Below, piece after piece: positions 52,974-62,736 of a stretch of 64,000 nt of DNA. A program made the translations under genes and the position numbers. The first letter of the stretch is position 1, and the number at the start of each line of letters is the position of its first letter. The notes beneath the pieces are model-generated. The model was not told the DNA's origin. It saw nothing but the letters and a program-made list of their open reading frames with translations, and did not search any database. The DNA lies in NCBI GenBank assembly GCA_937922805.1, contig CALAJV010000011.1, forward strand, positions 1 through 64,000, given 5' to 3'. The stretch comes from an uncultured Acidimicrobiales bacterium. GTDB taxonomy: Bacteria > Actinomycetota > Acidimicrobiia > Acidimicrobiales > SZUA-35.

Positions 52974-53719
52974 ATCCCATCGAAGAGTTCATTTTCTCTT
53001 TCGCTGACGATGAACACCTGATCGGTCAACAACACACAGAGTGGATTGGTGTTGCGCCGTTCCTTGAGGAAGATTTAGCCTTTTCTAGCATCGGCCAAGA
53101 CGAGCTAGGCCACGCGGTGTTGTTGTATGAAGTCGTGTTGGGCCTACGAGAGACTGAGGCAACCGATGAAGCAATCGACGCTTTGGCCTACGACCGGGGA
53201 GCGTCAGAATATCGATCTAGCCATCTGGTTGAGCTGGCAACCACCGATTGGGCTCAAGCGTTGCTCCGTCACTGGCTTTATGACACGGTTGAACAATTCC
53301 GGTGGGAACTTGTTGTCGGTTCTTCAAATACGGCGCTAGCAGAAATAGCGATCAGAGTTGAGCGAGAAGAACGGTTTCATCGTCGCCACGCCGATGCTCT
53401 GCTCGATTCGCTACTGGCCTCACCGGTCGCTCGGCCAGTACTACTGGCAGCGTTTGATTCGCTAACGCCGTTCATCGCCAATCTGCTCGCTCCGGTGGCG
53501 GGAGAAACTGAAGCTATCGCTCAAGGAGTGGTGTCAGCCTCGATTACGACTATCGCGCCGCTGTTGGAACAACGAGTGGCTGATCGGTTCGAGCAGACGC
53601 TGTCGATCACGGCCGACATCTCGAACAGCCCAGGCCGCGATGTCCGATCGGACCACTTTCAAACCTTGATGGATCGGATGCGGGAAGTGATCGACTACGA
53701 CCCACAGGCTGTCTGGTAG
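52970..53719 (+). CDS. paaC: Phenylacetyl-CoA epoxidase structural subunit PaaC
   Basis: A 249-residue ferritin-like subunit paired with PaaA. FSFADDEHLIGQQHTEWIGVAP is the family start; SIGQDELGHAVLLYEV and EREERFHRRHADALLD are the helical core. The ATG overlaps the paaB stop. The reductase subunit gene paaE does not follow; the next gene is paaX. Confidence 0.95.
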   Translation: MNPIEEFIFSFADDEHLIGQQHTEWIGVAPFLEEDLAFSSIGQDELGHAVLLYEVVLGLRETEATDEAIDALAYDRGASEYRSSHLVELATTDWAQALLRHWLYDTVEQFRWELVVGSSNTALAEIAIRVEREERFHRRHADALLDSLLASPVARPVLLAAFDSLTPFIANLLAPVAGETEAIAQGVVSASITTIAPLLEQRVADRFEQTLSITADISNSPGRDVRSDHFQTLMDRMREVIDYDPQAVW

Positions 53720-53771
53720 TGACTGCCATCGATCCTTGCCCTATCGCTAGCGCCCTGATGAATAGCAATTG

Positions 53772-54692
53772 ATGGTCGATCATCGGAAGCAAATCCAACG
53801 GTGGGCGTCTCAGTCCGCTACCAGCGCCCGGTCAGTCCTCGTCACCATTTTTGGTGACACCATCCTGCCAATCACTAATGTTGTGTGGCTCTCTCAACTG
53901 TTCGAACTAACCGATGTCTTCGGGTTCAACCAGCGACTGATCCGCACCTCAGTGGCCCGACTGGTTTCTGAGGGGTGGCTTGAGAACGAGCGGGTGGGAC
54001 GAGTGAGCCGCTACCACTTGACGGCGTTGGCAGTTGAAGAATCAACTCAGGCCGAAGATCAGATCTACTCCCAAGCCACCGATGACTGGGACGGGCAATG
54101 GGTTCTAGCGTTCGTTGGCAACCCGAAGATTGAGCCTGGTGCTGCTGCTGTTCTCCAGCGGCACTTGCAGTGGCGCGGATTTTCCCAGATCGCCGATGGG
54201 ATACTCGCATCGCCGACCGCCACTATCGATTCGACCCGGGAGCTGTGTCGACTCGTGAGCGCTGATGAGCCGATTCCTTTGGCCCAAGCCCGGTTCGACG
54301 ATGTGGAGCAACTGGCTTCCACCGGGTTCTTTCGTTCCGGGTTCGCTCTCGATGAGCAAGAGGAGGCCTATGCGAACTTTATTGACGACTACGGTTCGCT
54401 GACTTTGGACCCAGAGCGACTCGAATCGGTCGATGCCTTCGGGCTGCGGACCATGGTCGTCCACGACTTTCGACGGATCCGGCTGCGCGGCGCGGTGGTT
54501 CCCGTTCAGCTGTTGCCGTCGCCTTGGATCGGCGACGAAGCGTTCGAATTGGCAGCCGACTTGTACAGCACTACCAGTGCTTCCGCTTCTGCTTTTCTGC
54601 AGCAGATTCTCGAGATTAGCTACCCGGATGCCGTCAAAGGCCGCTTTTATTTGACCAGTGAATCTCGGCCAAAGCGTCGAATCCTTAGCTGA
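53772..54692 (+). CDS. paaX: PaaX-family transcriptional regulator
   Basis: A regulator of about 306 residues with an N-terminal winged helix (SVLVTIFGDTILP, FELTDVFGFNQRLIRTSVARLVSEGWL, RVGRVSRYHLT) and the PaaX middle and C-terminal domains (WVLAFVGNPKIEP; MVVHDFRRIRLRG). PaaX proteins repress paa genes until phenylacetyl-CoA binds. ATG at 53772 directly follows a TTG at 53769. It lies 52 bases after paaC and is likely co-transcribed, giving autoregulation through the operator upstream of paaA. Confidence 0.9.
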   Translation: MVDHRKQIQRWASQSATSARSVLVTIFGDTILPITNVVWLSQLFELTDVFGFNQRLIRTSVARLVSEGWLENERVGRVSRYHLTALAVEESTQAEDQIYSQATDDWDGQWVLAFVGNPKIEPGAAAVLQRHLQWRGFSQIADGILASPTATIDSTRELCRLVSADEPIPLAQARFDDVEQLASTGFFRSGFALDEQEEAYANFIDDYGSLTLDPERLESVDAFGLRTMVVHDFRRIRLRGAVVPVQLLPSPWIGDEAFELAADLYSTTSASASAFLQQILEISYPDAVKGRFYLTSESRPKRRILS

Positions 54693-54728
54693 CCAAACAG
54701 GTGAGGTAAGAACGCTTAGACTGTCGCC

Positions 54729-55271
54729 ATGGGTAACTCGAAGTGGGTCAGTTTGGTCGTGGTGTTTGGTATCGCGGTAATGGCTATTGGTTGTTCCAGC
54801 GATGAAACCGAGATCGGTAATAGCGGGGTTACCGAAGAGGATATTGCCGAAGCCGTTCAGCAATCAGAACAGAACAATCCGCTTGAAGATCGCCCATCGG
54901 ACACGACCGATGATGTTTCGATTCGGGCAAACCTCTGTGAGATAACCGATCCTGATGTACTGGATGACGGCCTACGCCGTCGGGTTTGGATCAGCGTTGA
55001 GAACGAACAGCCCGAGATAGTTTCGGTAGTCGCCGACATTGAATTTACTGACGGCTCAGTTCTACGGTCCGAGCCTCACGACGTAGGCGCCATGTTTGAA
55101 GGCGATCCTGGATCGAACAGCTTCGGCACTCCTGATGTAGCCGATATCGACCCCTCTCGAGAGGGAGAGGATTGTTTCGAAGAGATCGCCAGCATCAAAA
55201 TTGCTGAGATCGGGGAACCAGTGTGGATGACCCCAGAAGACGACGCGTCTATTCGTTCGCAAACGTCGTAA
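54729..55271 (+). CDS. Secreted lipoprotein of unknown function
   Basis: A 180-residue protein with a lipoprotein signal (VSLVVVFGIAVMAIGCSS; lipid-attachment Cys at residue 22). The mature part is acidic; its core (NLCEITDPDVLDDGLRRRVW through FTDGSVLRSEPHDVG) looks like a small beta-sandwich, and a Cys sits in REGEDCFEEIAS. I do not recognise a family. TAGACT lies 6 bases before the ATG with no ribosome-binding site, so it probably has its own leaderless promoter rather than belonging to the paa operon. Confidence 0.75.
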   Translation: MGNSKWVSLVVVFGIAVMAIGCSSDETEIGNSGVTEEDIAEAVQQSEQNNPLEDRPSDTTDDVSIRANLCEITDPDVLDDGLRRRVWISVENEQPEIVSVVADIEFTDGSVLRSEPHDVGAMFEGDPGSNSFGTPDVADIDPSREGEDCFEEIASIKIAEIGEPVWMTPEDDASIRSQTS

Positions 55272-55302
55272 CTGGCCAGGTCTGGTTACGCTCGGGCCAG
55301 TT
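55270..55302. terminator. Hairpin between convergent lipoprotein and oxidoreductase genes
   Basis: AACTGGCC and GGCCAGTT form a perfect 8-base stem with a 17-base loop across the short gap between two convergent genes, overlapping the end of the oxidoreductase gene. Confidence 0.4.
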
Positions 55303-58300
55303 CGTCCAGCAGATCTGCTAGACGAACTCGGTAGTCGGCTACCCGCTGAACTTTCAGATCCTCATAGCCACGAATCATGTCTGGTAGCTGAGCGATTGCG
55401 ATGGCCGTCGCAAGCGAAGAATCACCGACATCAGAGGCCTTGGCCACGACTGATCGAATAGTTGCTTCGAATTCGGTCACCAACGACCGCTCCATCCGAC
55501 GCATGGCGGTCATGCCAAATGGGTCGAGCTTGGTGCCACGAAGTCTCTTGGCTTTGGCTAACGAGCGGAAGGCGGTGGTAGAGCTGGCCCCGAACTCGAT
55601 TTTCTCTTTTCGGCCCAAAGCGCTCAGTGTTGGGGGGTGAAGGTGCCACCGTCGATTGGTGCCAACTCGGTCGGCCTCAGCTAATCCATCAGGATGCAGC
55701 ATGAGTCGGGCCACCTCATACTCATCTTTGTAGGCCATCAGTTTGTGCGAGCTTCGAGCAACCGCCATGGTGAATTCGTCGCTATTGAGGGTGAGAGCGA
55801 CTTCGATCAGGGTTAGGAATCGTTTGGCGTAGGCAACGTTTTGGTAGTCGATTAGGTCGCCAGCTAGAGCGGTAACATCTGAGGTGTCGGTCGTGGACAA
55901 TCCGAGTGCCTTTACCCGCGACTCAATTCGTTTGGGGAGCGGAGACGTCGTGAAGATCATCTTCGATGGACTCAGCGTTTCGATGAGGCGACTGGTTTCC
56001 TCCTTGTGGGCAAATAGTCGGCGACCCCATTCCAACGCCTCAAGGTTGCCGGCCACGTTCACCCCATTCATTTCGATAGCCGACCGCAGAGATTCAATCG
56101 TGATAGGGAGCTCGCCAGCTTGAATCGCAGCACCGAGAAGCATGATGTTCGCCGATGGCCCGGGCTGACCAAACGCTTCAGCCGCTTTGGCGGTATCAAC
56201 CGTTAGATCGACTGGTCGACCAGTGCGAGCCATTATGCGGCTCGCCAATTCCGCTGGTGTTTGCCCGGTCAGGTCGGGGGCGGTGATCTGGCGGCCGGTC
56301 GGGGTGATCGACGTGGATCCGAACACGGCGGTATCACGATCGATGGCGTGGATCGCTCCATCACTGGCGGCGACCAAAAGGTCGAAGGCCAAAAGGACAT
56401 CGGCCTGGCCGGCCCCGGGAGCGTTAGAGCGGGGGAGGTTATCAGAGGGCGAGATAGTTAGATCACTAATGACTGGCCCTGCTTTCTGCGAAAGGCCGGT
56501 TTGGTCGAGCCCGGCGACCATCAGCCCGTCGAGTGTGGCTGCGGTGCCAAGAATTTGGGCCACAGTAACGACGCCGGTACCTCCGATACCGGCGAACCGA
56601 ACAACCGTTGTGTCCCGCTGCGGTTGTGATGGCACTTCAACCGGAAGATTGTCTAAGCTGGCTGAGACGGCCCCGAGATCAGCGTTGGCGTCGACGGTCA
56701 TGAACGCAGGACAGTCACCTTTAATGCAGCTGTAGTCAAAGTTGCAGCTGGCTTGATCAATTGTGGTCTTGCGACCGAGCGGAGTGTCTATTGGTTGAAC
56801 TGATAAACAGTTGCTCACGTCGCCGCAGTCGCCGCAACCCTCACATATTCGATGGTTGATGACTATTCTTCGCTTCGGTTGTTCTGCCCGACCTCGTTTT
56901 CGGTCTCGACGCAGTTCCGCCGCGCAACCTTGGTCATGGATTAGAACGGTGACTCCCTCGATGGCAGCCAACTGCTCCTGGATTTCGACGATGCGCGATC
57001 GATCGTGAACGTTGACGTTGCTCGGAAGTTGAGCGTTGTCATAACCGGATACGTCGTCGGTGGTAATCACAACTTTGGAGACTCCGTGAGCCAACAGAAT
57101 CGTCGCCATCTTGGCCGGGTCAACCACATGGGAGGAATCTTGACCCCCAGTCATTGCGACCGTGTGGTTATACAAGATTTTGAACGTCACATTTGCCTGT
57201 GCTCCAACTGCGGCCTGCACTGCGAGTTGGCCCGAGTGCATGAACGTTCCGTCGCCGAAGTTTTGGAAGATGTGCTTGGTATCAACGAAAGGAGCCATGC
57301 CGAGCCATTGGGCCCCTTCGTTACCCATGGCGGTAATGCCGATGCTGTCGCCAACTCGCTCTTCGTCCATGAGGAGCGTCATGCCGTGACATCCGGTTCC
57401 CATTCCGACAACGGCATCGTCGGGAACCTTGGTGCCCCAGTTGTGCGGGCACCCTGAGCAGAAAAATGGTGCTCGCTGAACTGTCAACGGGATCAGTTGC
57501 CGAGGCTCGACCTGCGGTGGCGGCAGCCTTTCGGGGATACGTTTCTCCAACTGGGATCGCAGCATAGGAACGATAGCGTCGGCATCGAGGCGGCCATAGG
57601 CGGGAAGTGTCTGCGATGGCTTACTAGCGTCGGTTCCGCTGTTCTCGATCTTTCCGTGGATGAATGGTCGCAAGTTGGTTGCATAGAGCGAACTTCGAAC
57701 CAGTGTTTCTAGAGTTGGGTTCTTCTCTTCTACCACGAGAAGGTGCTCAAGCCCGTGAGCGAATCGAGTCACCAATTCTGCATCAAATGGAATCGGCATC
57801 CGCAGGTTAAGTAGCCGGATCCCTGCGTCCTCGATCGCGTCGAGTGTGGCAAAGCCGAGTCGCCGAAACGATTCGATCACTTCACCGAAGGTAAAACCGG
57901 TGGCAACAACGCCAAGCCACGGACGGTTTGGGTTGGTTTCGACTCGATTCAAGTTGTTTTGTTGGCCGTAGCGTAGAGCTAGACCAGTTCGGACTTCATG
58001 GAACTCTCGCTCTACCTGAACCATTCGAGGTCCAAGGAATTGGGCCGAAGGAGTCCTGCTCCACCGTTCACCGTTGTCAGTTAGCGGGTAGACCGGGTCG
58101 GCGTCGAGAACGGGCAACGTTACTGTTCCGGAACCGTCGGCCACGGCGGTAACAACCTTGAGTGCCGACCACAATCCAGTAGCCCTAGACATCTCGATTC
58201 CGTGCAATCCGAGTTCAAGACATTCCGAGGCGTTGGCCGGGTATAGCACCGGCATATGTAAATCCACCAACGCAGCGTCCGAGGAGGATGGCATCGTCGA

Positions 58301-58786
58301 GGACTTGGCCGAGGGATCGTCGCCAACAAGCGCCAACGCCCCACCATTTGTACTCGCCCCGGCAAAGACGGCATGTCGAAGCGCGTCGGTGGCGCGATCG
58401 AGTCCCGGTGCTTTGCCGTACCAGATTCCGACGACGCCGTCGTAGCGAAGATCGTCTCGCCCTGACGCTAGTTGAGAACCCATTACTGCAGTCGCGCCGA
58501 GTTCTTCGTTTACCGCTGGGAGATGTTCAATTGGGAGTTCGTCGCCGATCGCAGCACGAGCCCTCACCATTTCGAGGTCGAATCCTCCTAGCGGTGAACC
58601 TGGGTATCCGGAGACGAAGGCGGCGGTAGTGCGGCCAGCTAGACGATCTCGACGTAGTTGTTCAATCGGGATACGAGCCAAGGCCTGGATTCCGGTCAGA
58701 AAAACGTCGCCTGAGGTTCCGAGGTATTTACTAGCGAGCGTGTAATTGTCGGGGGTGACCGGCACTGCAGAAGGAATCTCTAACAT
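55286..58786 (-). CDS. Indolepyruvate:ferredoxin oxidoreductase, single-chain fusion
   Basis: A 1166-residue enzyme combining all parts of a 2-oxoacid:ferredoxin oxidoreductase: a pyrimidine-binding/transferase-like region, the thiamine-diphosphate domain (FFCSGCPHNWGTKVP; MGTGCHGMTLLMD; GDGTFMHSG), a ferredoxin-like Fe-S region (CEGCGDCGDVSNC, later CNFDYSCIKGDCPAF), and a gamma-type domain (RFAGIGGTGVVTVAQIL), then a C-terminal extension as in the bacterial fused family. It decarboxylates aryl-pyruvates to aryl-acetyl-CoA. Next to paaABCD this suggests supply of phenylacetyl-CoA from phenylpyruvate. On its strand TACTCT lies 6 bases before the ATG. Confidence 0.93.
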   Translation of the reverse strand: MLEIPSAVPVTPDNYTLASKYLGTSGDVFLTGIQALARIPIEQLRRDRLAGRTTAAFVSGYPGSPLGGFDLEMVRARAAIGDELPIEHLPAVNEELGATAVMGSQLASGRDDLRYDGVVGIWYGKAPGLDRATDALRHAVFAGASTNGGALALVGDDPSAKSSTMPSSSDAALVDLHMPVLYPANASECLELGLHGIEMSRATGLWSALKVVTAVADGSGTVTLPVLDADPVYPLTDNGERWSRTPSAQFLGPRMVQVEREFHEVRTGLALRYGQQNNLNRVETNPNRPWLGVVATGFTFGEVIESFRRLGFATLDAIEDAGIRLLNLRMPIPFDAELVTRFAHGLEHLLVVEEKNPTLETLVRSSLYATNLRPFIHGKIENSGTDASKPSQTLPAYGRLDADAIVPMLRSQLEKRIPERLPPPQVEPRQLIPLTVQRAPFFCSGCPHNWGTKVPDDAVVGMGTGCHGMTLLMDEERVGDSIGITAMGNEGAQWLGMAPFVDTKHIFQNFGDGTFMHSGQLAVQAAVGAQANVTFKILYNHTVAMTGGQDSSHVVDPAKMATILLAHGVSKVVITTDDVSGYDNAQLPSNVNVHDRSRIVEIQEQLAAIEGVTVLIHDQGCAAELRRDRKRGRAEQPKRRIVINHRICEGCGDCGDVSNCLSVQPIDTPLGRKTTIDQASCNFDYSCIKGDCPAFMTVDANADLGAVSASLDNLPVEVPSQPQRDTTVVRFAGIGGTGVVTVAQILGTAATLDGLMVAGLDQTGLSQKAGPVISDLTISPSDNLPRSNAPGAGQADVLLAFDLLVAASDGAIHAIDRDTAVFGSTSITPTGRQITAPDLTGQTPAELASRIMARTGRPVDLTVDTAKAAEAFGQPGPSANIMLLGAAIQAGELPITIESLRSAIEMNGVNVAGNLEALEWGRRLFAHKEETSRLIETLSPSKMIFTTSPLPKRIESRVKALGLSTTDTSDVTALAGDLIDYQNVAYAKRFLTLIEVALTLNSDEFTMAVARSSHKLMAYKDEYEVARLMLHPDGLAEADRVGTNRRWHLHPPTLSALGRKEKIEFGASSTTAFRSLAKAKRLRGTKLDPFGMTAMRRMERSLVTEFEATIRSVVAKASDVGDSSLATAIAIAQLPDMIRGYEDLKVQRVADYRVRLADLLDELARA

Positions 58787-58995
58787 CTAGTAAGAGTACG
58801 CTTTTGTATCCGTATGAATAAAAAATTGCTAGATAAGTAGACGTTTAGCTCAAAAACATCCAGAATCATGGATTAGCATCTTGTTGTTGGTTGTACCGCA
58901 GTTCGTGTAGAAGATTATCTCCGGCTGTGACCTCGTGGCTTTGTAAGCCTTGGTTTTGCCGGCACGGGTGTGTCAGCTCGTTTGAGTGGCTGTCC

Positions 58996-59946
58996 CTAAC
59001 GGTCGAGGGAACCGAGATCGTGGCCGGCATCCGAAGGAACTGCATCAGGCCAGTTGGTGCCCCACACCTCGGCGGAGAACGCACCGACCGGCATTTTGGG
59101 TCGAGTAAACCCATCCCGAGGCCGGATCAACGGTTCGACCACTACGTCATGGTTCGGAACGAGGACCCATGGAAAACTATAGCGGGACTGATCGCTGCGA
59201 TTTGTAGCCCGGTGGGGAGTAGCCACAATATGGCCACCCGACCAGAGTTCGAGCATCTCGCCAGTATTGACGAGGAGCGCGTCTTGTGGCGCTTCAACCT
59301 CGATCCATCCGCCAGCCAGGTTTCTTAGTTCAAGCCCCCCGATGGGGTCGGGGTAGAGAAACGTAAACACGTTTGAATCTTTGTGTGGATGGATGCTGGC
59401 CTCGATTTCACCTGGTCTGCAAGCCGGATAATGGAGCAGCGTCATGTTGGTTAGCGGCGCCTCGTGCCAGGTCTTCATCGTTGTGCCGCTGACGCCTAGA
59501 AAATCGGCCACCAAATTGAGGAGCCGGTCAGCGAGAAGATCGCAGGCACGCCAATAGTCGCGCACGGTCTCTGGCATTTGAGCAACTTCGGAGACCCATC
59601 GATTTGTTCCGTATAGCGGCGACTGACCCAAGACCGGATGGTTTGGAGGGCATTCCCAATGGAGTTTGAAACCCTCGTAGCCGTCGGCGGAAACACCGTT
59701 TATCTCCGGGCGATTGGGAGAGAAAAAGCCGAGCGGAATAAACCCTCGGTAGTTGTCGGGAGTAATCGAGTTGGCTCGTTTCGTTTCTGCGTCACTACTG
59801 AACAAGTCAATACACAAGCGGCGCATGGCCCGCAGGCTTTGCTCGGCAATACCGTGGTTGCGAACGGCGAAAAACCCTGTGGTTCGGCAGGCCTCGATAA
59901 CCTGTTCGTCGGCCTGGGGGTCGTCAAGGTCGATCACCGGAGTCAT
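58996..59946 (-). CDS. Isopenicillin N synthase-like 2-oxoglutarate/Fe(II) oxygenase
   Basis: A 316-residue non-haem iron oxygenase. The N-terminal part begins PVIDLDDPQADEQVIEACRTTGFFAVRNHG, typical of the DIOX_N domain. The iron triad is His and Asp in ASIHPHKDSNVFTFLY and a distal His in IVATPHRATN; the 2-oxoglutarate anchor is RYSFPW. The substrate is unknown; relatives act on secondary metabolites, hormones or nucleobases. The ATG is followed closely by the core, and TACGAT lies 8 bases upstream on this strand. Confidence 0.9.
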   Translation of the reverse strand: MTPVIDLDDPQADEQVIEACRTTGFFAVRNHGIAEQSLRAMRRLCIDLFSSDAETKRANSITPDNYRGFIPLGFFSPNRPEINGVSADGYEGFKLHWECPPNHPVLGQSPLYGTNRWVSEVAQMPETVRDYWRACDLLADRLLNLVADFLGVSGTTMKTWHEAPLTNMTLLHYPACRPGEIEASIHPHKDSNVFTFLYPDPIGGLELRNLAGGWIEVEAPQDALLVNTGEMLELWSGGHIVATPHRATNRSDQSRYSFPWVLVPNHDVVVEPLIRPRDGFTRPKMPVGAFSAEVWGTNWPDAVPSDAGHDLGSLDR

Positions 59947-60055
59947 GGCGACTCATCGTACATGGATGCGTATTGACCCTATTTGCGCTTGGCCTCCGAG
60001 TATTGTCCGGTTTAACGCTGCTTGGCCGTCACAGCAGGTCCTTATTCTCCTCGTC

Positions 60056-61423
60056 ATGGCTAAAAGTCGAAAAGTGTTTGTTTGCCGTGCCTGTGGGGCC
60101 GAATTCCCTTCTTGGACCGGACAATGCCACAGCTGTGACGAATGGGCCTCGGTGGGGGAAGCAGCTGTGACGGCGTCTACGCCATCAGTTGGCACGAACG
60201 CGGCCCGGCCGTTGGCCGAAGTTGGGCAAGAGTTCTCGCTACCTTTCCCCGTTGGTGTTTCCGAAGTCGATCGTGTGCTCGGGGGAGGGTTCGCCCCCGG
60301 ATCGTGTTCGTTGCTCGCTGGCGAGCCCGGGATAGGTAAATCCACGCTCACGCTCCAGATCGGGTTGTCGATGGCGCAGGTCGGGGCAACCGTTGTTCTC
60401 ATCGCCGGAGAAGAGGCACCATCACAGGTCGCGGCGCGGGCGGCGCGGCTTGGTCCAGTCCCTGAGTCGCTGCTCGTGGTTGAAGACACCGACTTGAACG
60501 CAATCCGAGCTGTGATCGAACAGGAAAAGCCGCAACTCGTCGTCGTCGACTCGATCCAGATGGTGCGCGATTCGAGCCTCGACAACGAACCAGGTTCAGT
60601 CCGACAGGTCAAAAGCGTGGTACGCCAACTACTCGACATAGCGAAACCGGTTGGGGTCTCGCTTCTCCTCGTCGGCCACGTCACCAAAGATGGAGCGATC
60701 GCTGGGCCCCGAGTTCTTGAACATCTTGTCGATACGGTGCTCAGCTTCGACGGCGAGCGGCACGGCGGCCTCCGTTCTTTGCGGGCTATCAAACACCGTT
60801 TCGGTCCAACCGACGAGGTCGGAGTTTTCGAGATGACAGCTGAGGGCCTCCAAGCCGTTCCAGACCCGTCTGATCGGTACCTACAAGACCGACAAGCGGG
60901 TCTTGCCGGGTCGGTCGTGTTTCCTTCCCTGAATGGCCGGCGACCAGTTTTGGTCGAGATTCAAGGGTTAGTGGGGCCACTGGCCGGGCCTGTGGGGCAA
61001 CTGAGCGTCCAAGGTCTGAGCCACAAACGAGTTTCGTTGGTAAGCGCGGTTTTGGCTAGTCGGGCTGGGCGTGCGTTCAACCGAAATGACGTTTTCTGTT
61101 CCGCTGCTGGTGGAGCGTCAATTGATGAACCGGCCGCAGATCTGGCTATAGCGTTGGCCCTGGTTTCAGCCCTAGAAGGTCGGCCGCTTAGTCCCGATGT
61201 CGCAGTGTGCGGAGAACTAGGTCTCGGCGGTGAAGTCCGCAACGTGCCACAGCTCGAACACCGTTTGCAAGAGTTGTACCGGATGGGTTTCAGAACTGCA
61301 ATAGCGCCGTCGGCGGCCGCTCAAGGCCCAACTGGGCTAACAGTCATCGCAGTCGACACGGTGAGTGAGGCCATAGCTCTCGGATTGGCTTCGGGACAGC
61401 CAGCGGCAGCAGCGGCGGCGTGA
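60056..61423 (+). CDS. radA: DNA repair protein RadA
   Basis: A RecA-related branch-migration helicase of 455 residues. The zinc finger is FVCRACGAEFPSWTGQCHSC, Walker A is GEPGIGKST, Walker B is LVVVDSIQM, and the RadA-specific box reads KHRFGPT (usual KNRFG). A Lon-like C-terminal domain follows (RAGRAFNRNDVF; DLAIALALVSAL; CGELGLGGEVR). ATG at 60056 is chosen because the zinc finger must be near the N-terminus; the frame is open far upstream. TATTCT lies 7 bases before it, without a Shine-Dalgarno. disA follows, as in many Gram-positives. Confidence 0.97.
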   Translation: MAKSRKVFVCRACGAEFPSWTGQCHSCDEWASVGEAAVTASTPSVGTNAARPLAEVGQEFSLPFPVGVSEVDRVLGGGFAPGSCSLLAGEPGIGKSTLTLQIGLSMAQVGATVVLIAGEEAPSQVAARAARLGPVPESLLVVEDTDLNAIRAVIEQEKPQLVVVDSIQMVRDSSLDNEPGSVRQVKSVVRQLLDIAKPVGVSLLLVGHVTKDGAIAGPRVLEHLVDTVLSFDGERHGGLRSLRAIKHRFGPTDEVGVFEMTAEGLQAVPDPSDRYLQDRQAGLAGSVVFPSLNGRRPVLVEIQGLVGPLAGPVGQLSVQGLSHKRVSLVSAVLASRAGRAFNRNDVFCSAAGGASIDEPAADLAIALALVSALEGRPLSPDVAVCGELGLGGEVRNVPQLEHRLQELYRMGFRTAIAPSAAAQGPTGLTVIAVDTVSEAIALGLASGQPAAAAAA

Positions 61424-61564
61424 TGGGAACTGATCTGAACCTCACGGTCCAGATGATTGTGGAGTTCGTCTTTGCGACTGGTTTCAGCATGTTCGTCTAG
61501 TCAAACCTCGCCTCTGAGGCTTTGGACAAGCCCCTAGTTGAAACCATGGTCTACTATGGAGGTG

Positions 61565-62635
61565 ATGGACCCTAAGCCTGAGCCAGCCCTGCACCGTGCG
61601 CTCGCACAAGCGGCGCCCGGCACTGGTCTTCGGGATGGTCTTGATCGAATTCTTCAGTCGGGTCGAGGGGCTCTAATAGTCATTGGGAATAGCCCAGATG
61701 TGCTGAATATCTGTTCTGGTGGCTTTCTAATGGAAGCAGTTTTTTCACCACAACGGTTATCCGAGTTGGCGAAAATGGACGGCGCCATCATTCTTTCCAA
61801 TGATGTATCGCAAATTGCTCGAGCTGCTGTTCACCTGGTGCCAAACCCAAATGTGCCGACGTCAGAAACGGGCACGAGACATCGAACCGCAGAACGAGTC
61901 GCTAGGTCTTTGAACTGTCCAGTCATCGCCGTGTCTGAATCGCGCAAGGCGATTCAGGTTTACGTGGGGGATCAAACCCGCCAGGTATTATCGGCCAGCC
62001 ACTTGCTGGAACGAGCAAACCAGGCTTTGAAGACGCTAGAGCGCTATCGGGCCCGGCTGGATGTCGTTGCTCGAAAACTGTCAGCATTGGAAATCCAAGA
62101 CCTCGTGACGACCCGACATGCAACCGAGGTTCTGCAGCGAGCCGAAATAGTGGTCCGAATCTCAGGCGAGATTGAACAAAATCTTGTCGAGCTTGGAACC
62201 GATGGTCGGCTTGTCGGACTACAGCTTGAAGAGCTCATGGGTGGGGTAGAAGATGACCGACGGTTGTTGATTCTCGACTACATTCGACCCTGGTCGACGA
62301 TGTCGGTGAAAGAAGCAATGGCAGCGCTCGGGGCTCTCGATGACAACGCATTGTTTGATGATCAACGCTTGGCCGAAGCGCTCGACTTTGTGGAGCGAGA
62401 TACCGACGTTGATGATCCCACTGAAGCTCGTGGCTTTCGCCTTCTGTCGAAACTGCCAGGGGTCAACGATGACCACGTAATTCGCGTGGTAGAACATTTC
62501 GGCAGCCTTCGAAAAGTTTTCAACGCGTCAACGTCTGAGCTCGAAGCGGTTGACGGAATCGCTCCGAGTCGAGCCAAGGCGCTTAAGCAAGGAACTGTTC
62601 GGTTGGCGGAAGAGTCGGTTATCGACCGATACTAG
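61565..62635 (+). CDS. disA: DNA integrity scanning diadenylate cyclase DisA
   Basis: Makes c-di-AMP while scanning DNA. The DAC domain has the catalytic KMDGAIILSND and GTRHRTAERVARSL boxes; a central helical spine and a C-terminal helix-hairpin-helix DNA-binding domain (FGSLRKVFNASTSELEAVDGIAPSRA) follow. ATG 61565 gives 356 residues, the usual size, and lies 7 bases after TACTAT, consistent with a leaderless message; TTG at 61538 and ATG at 61556 are in frame upstream. It sits downstream of radA. Confidence 0.96.
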   Translation: MDPKPEPALHRALAQAAPGTGLRDGLDRILQSGRGALIVIGNSPDVLNICSGGFLMEAVFSPQRLSELAKMDGAIILSNDVSQIARAAVHLVPNPNVPTSETGTRHRTAERVARSLNCPVIAVSESRKAIQVYVGDQTRQVLSASHLLERANQALKTLERYRARLDVVARKLSALEIQDLVTTRHATEVLQRAEIVVRISGEIEQNLVELGTDGRLVGLQLEELMGGVEDDRRLLILDYIRPWSTMSVKEAMAALGALDDNALFDDQRLAEALDFVERDTDVDDPTEARGFRLLSKLPGVNDDHVIRVVEHFGSLRKVFNASTSELEAVDGIAPSRAKALKQGTVRLAEESVIDRY

Positions 62636-62736
62636 AGCGCACAGCCCTTTATGGCTGCGCTTCCTAGCAGTTGACCAGACAACGTCAGGTGTCTCGAATG
62701 TAGCTTCGAGACGACTGGGTCTAGAGGTATCGGAAA

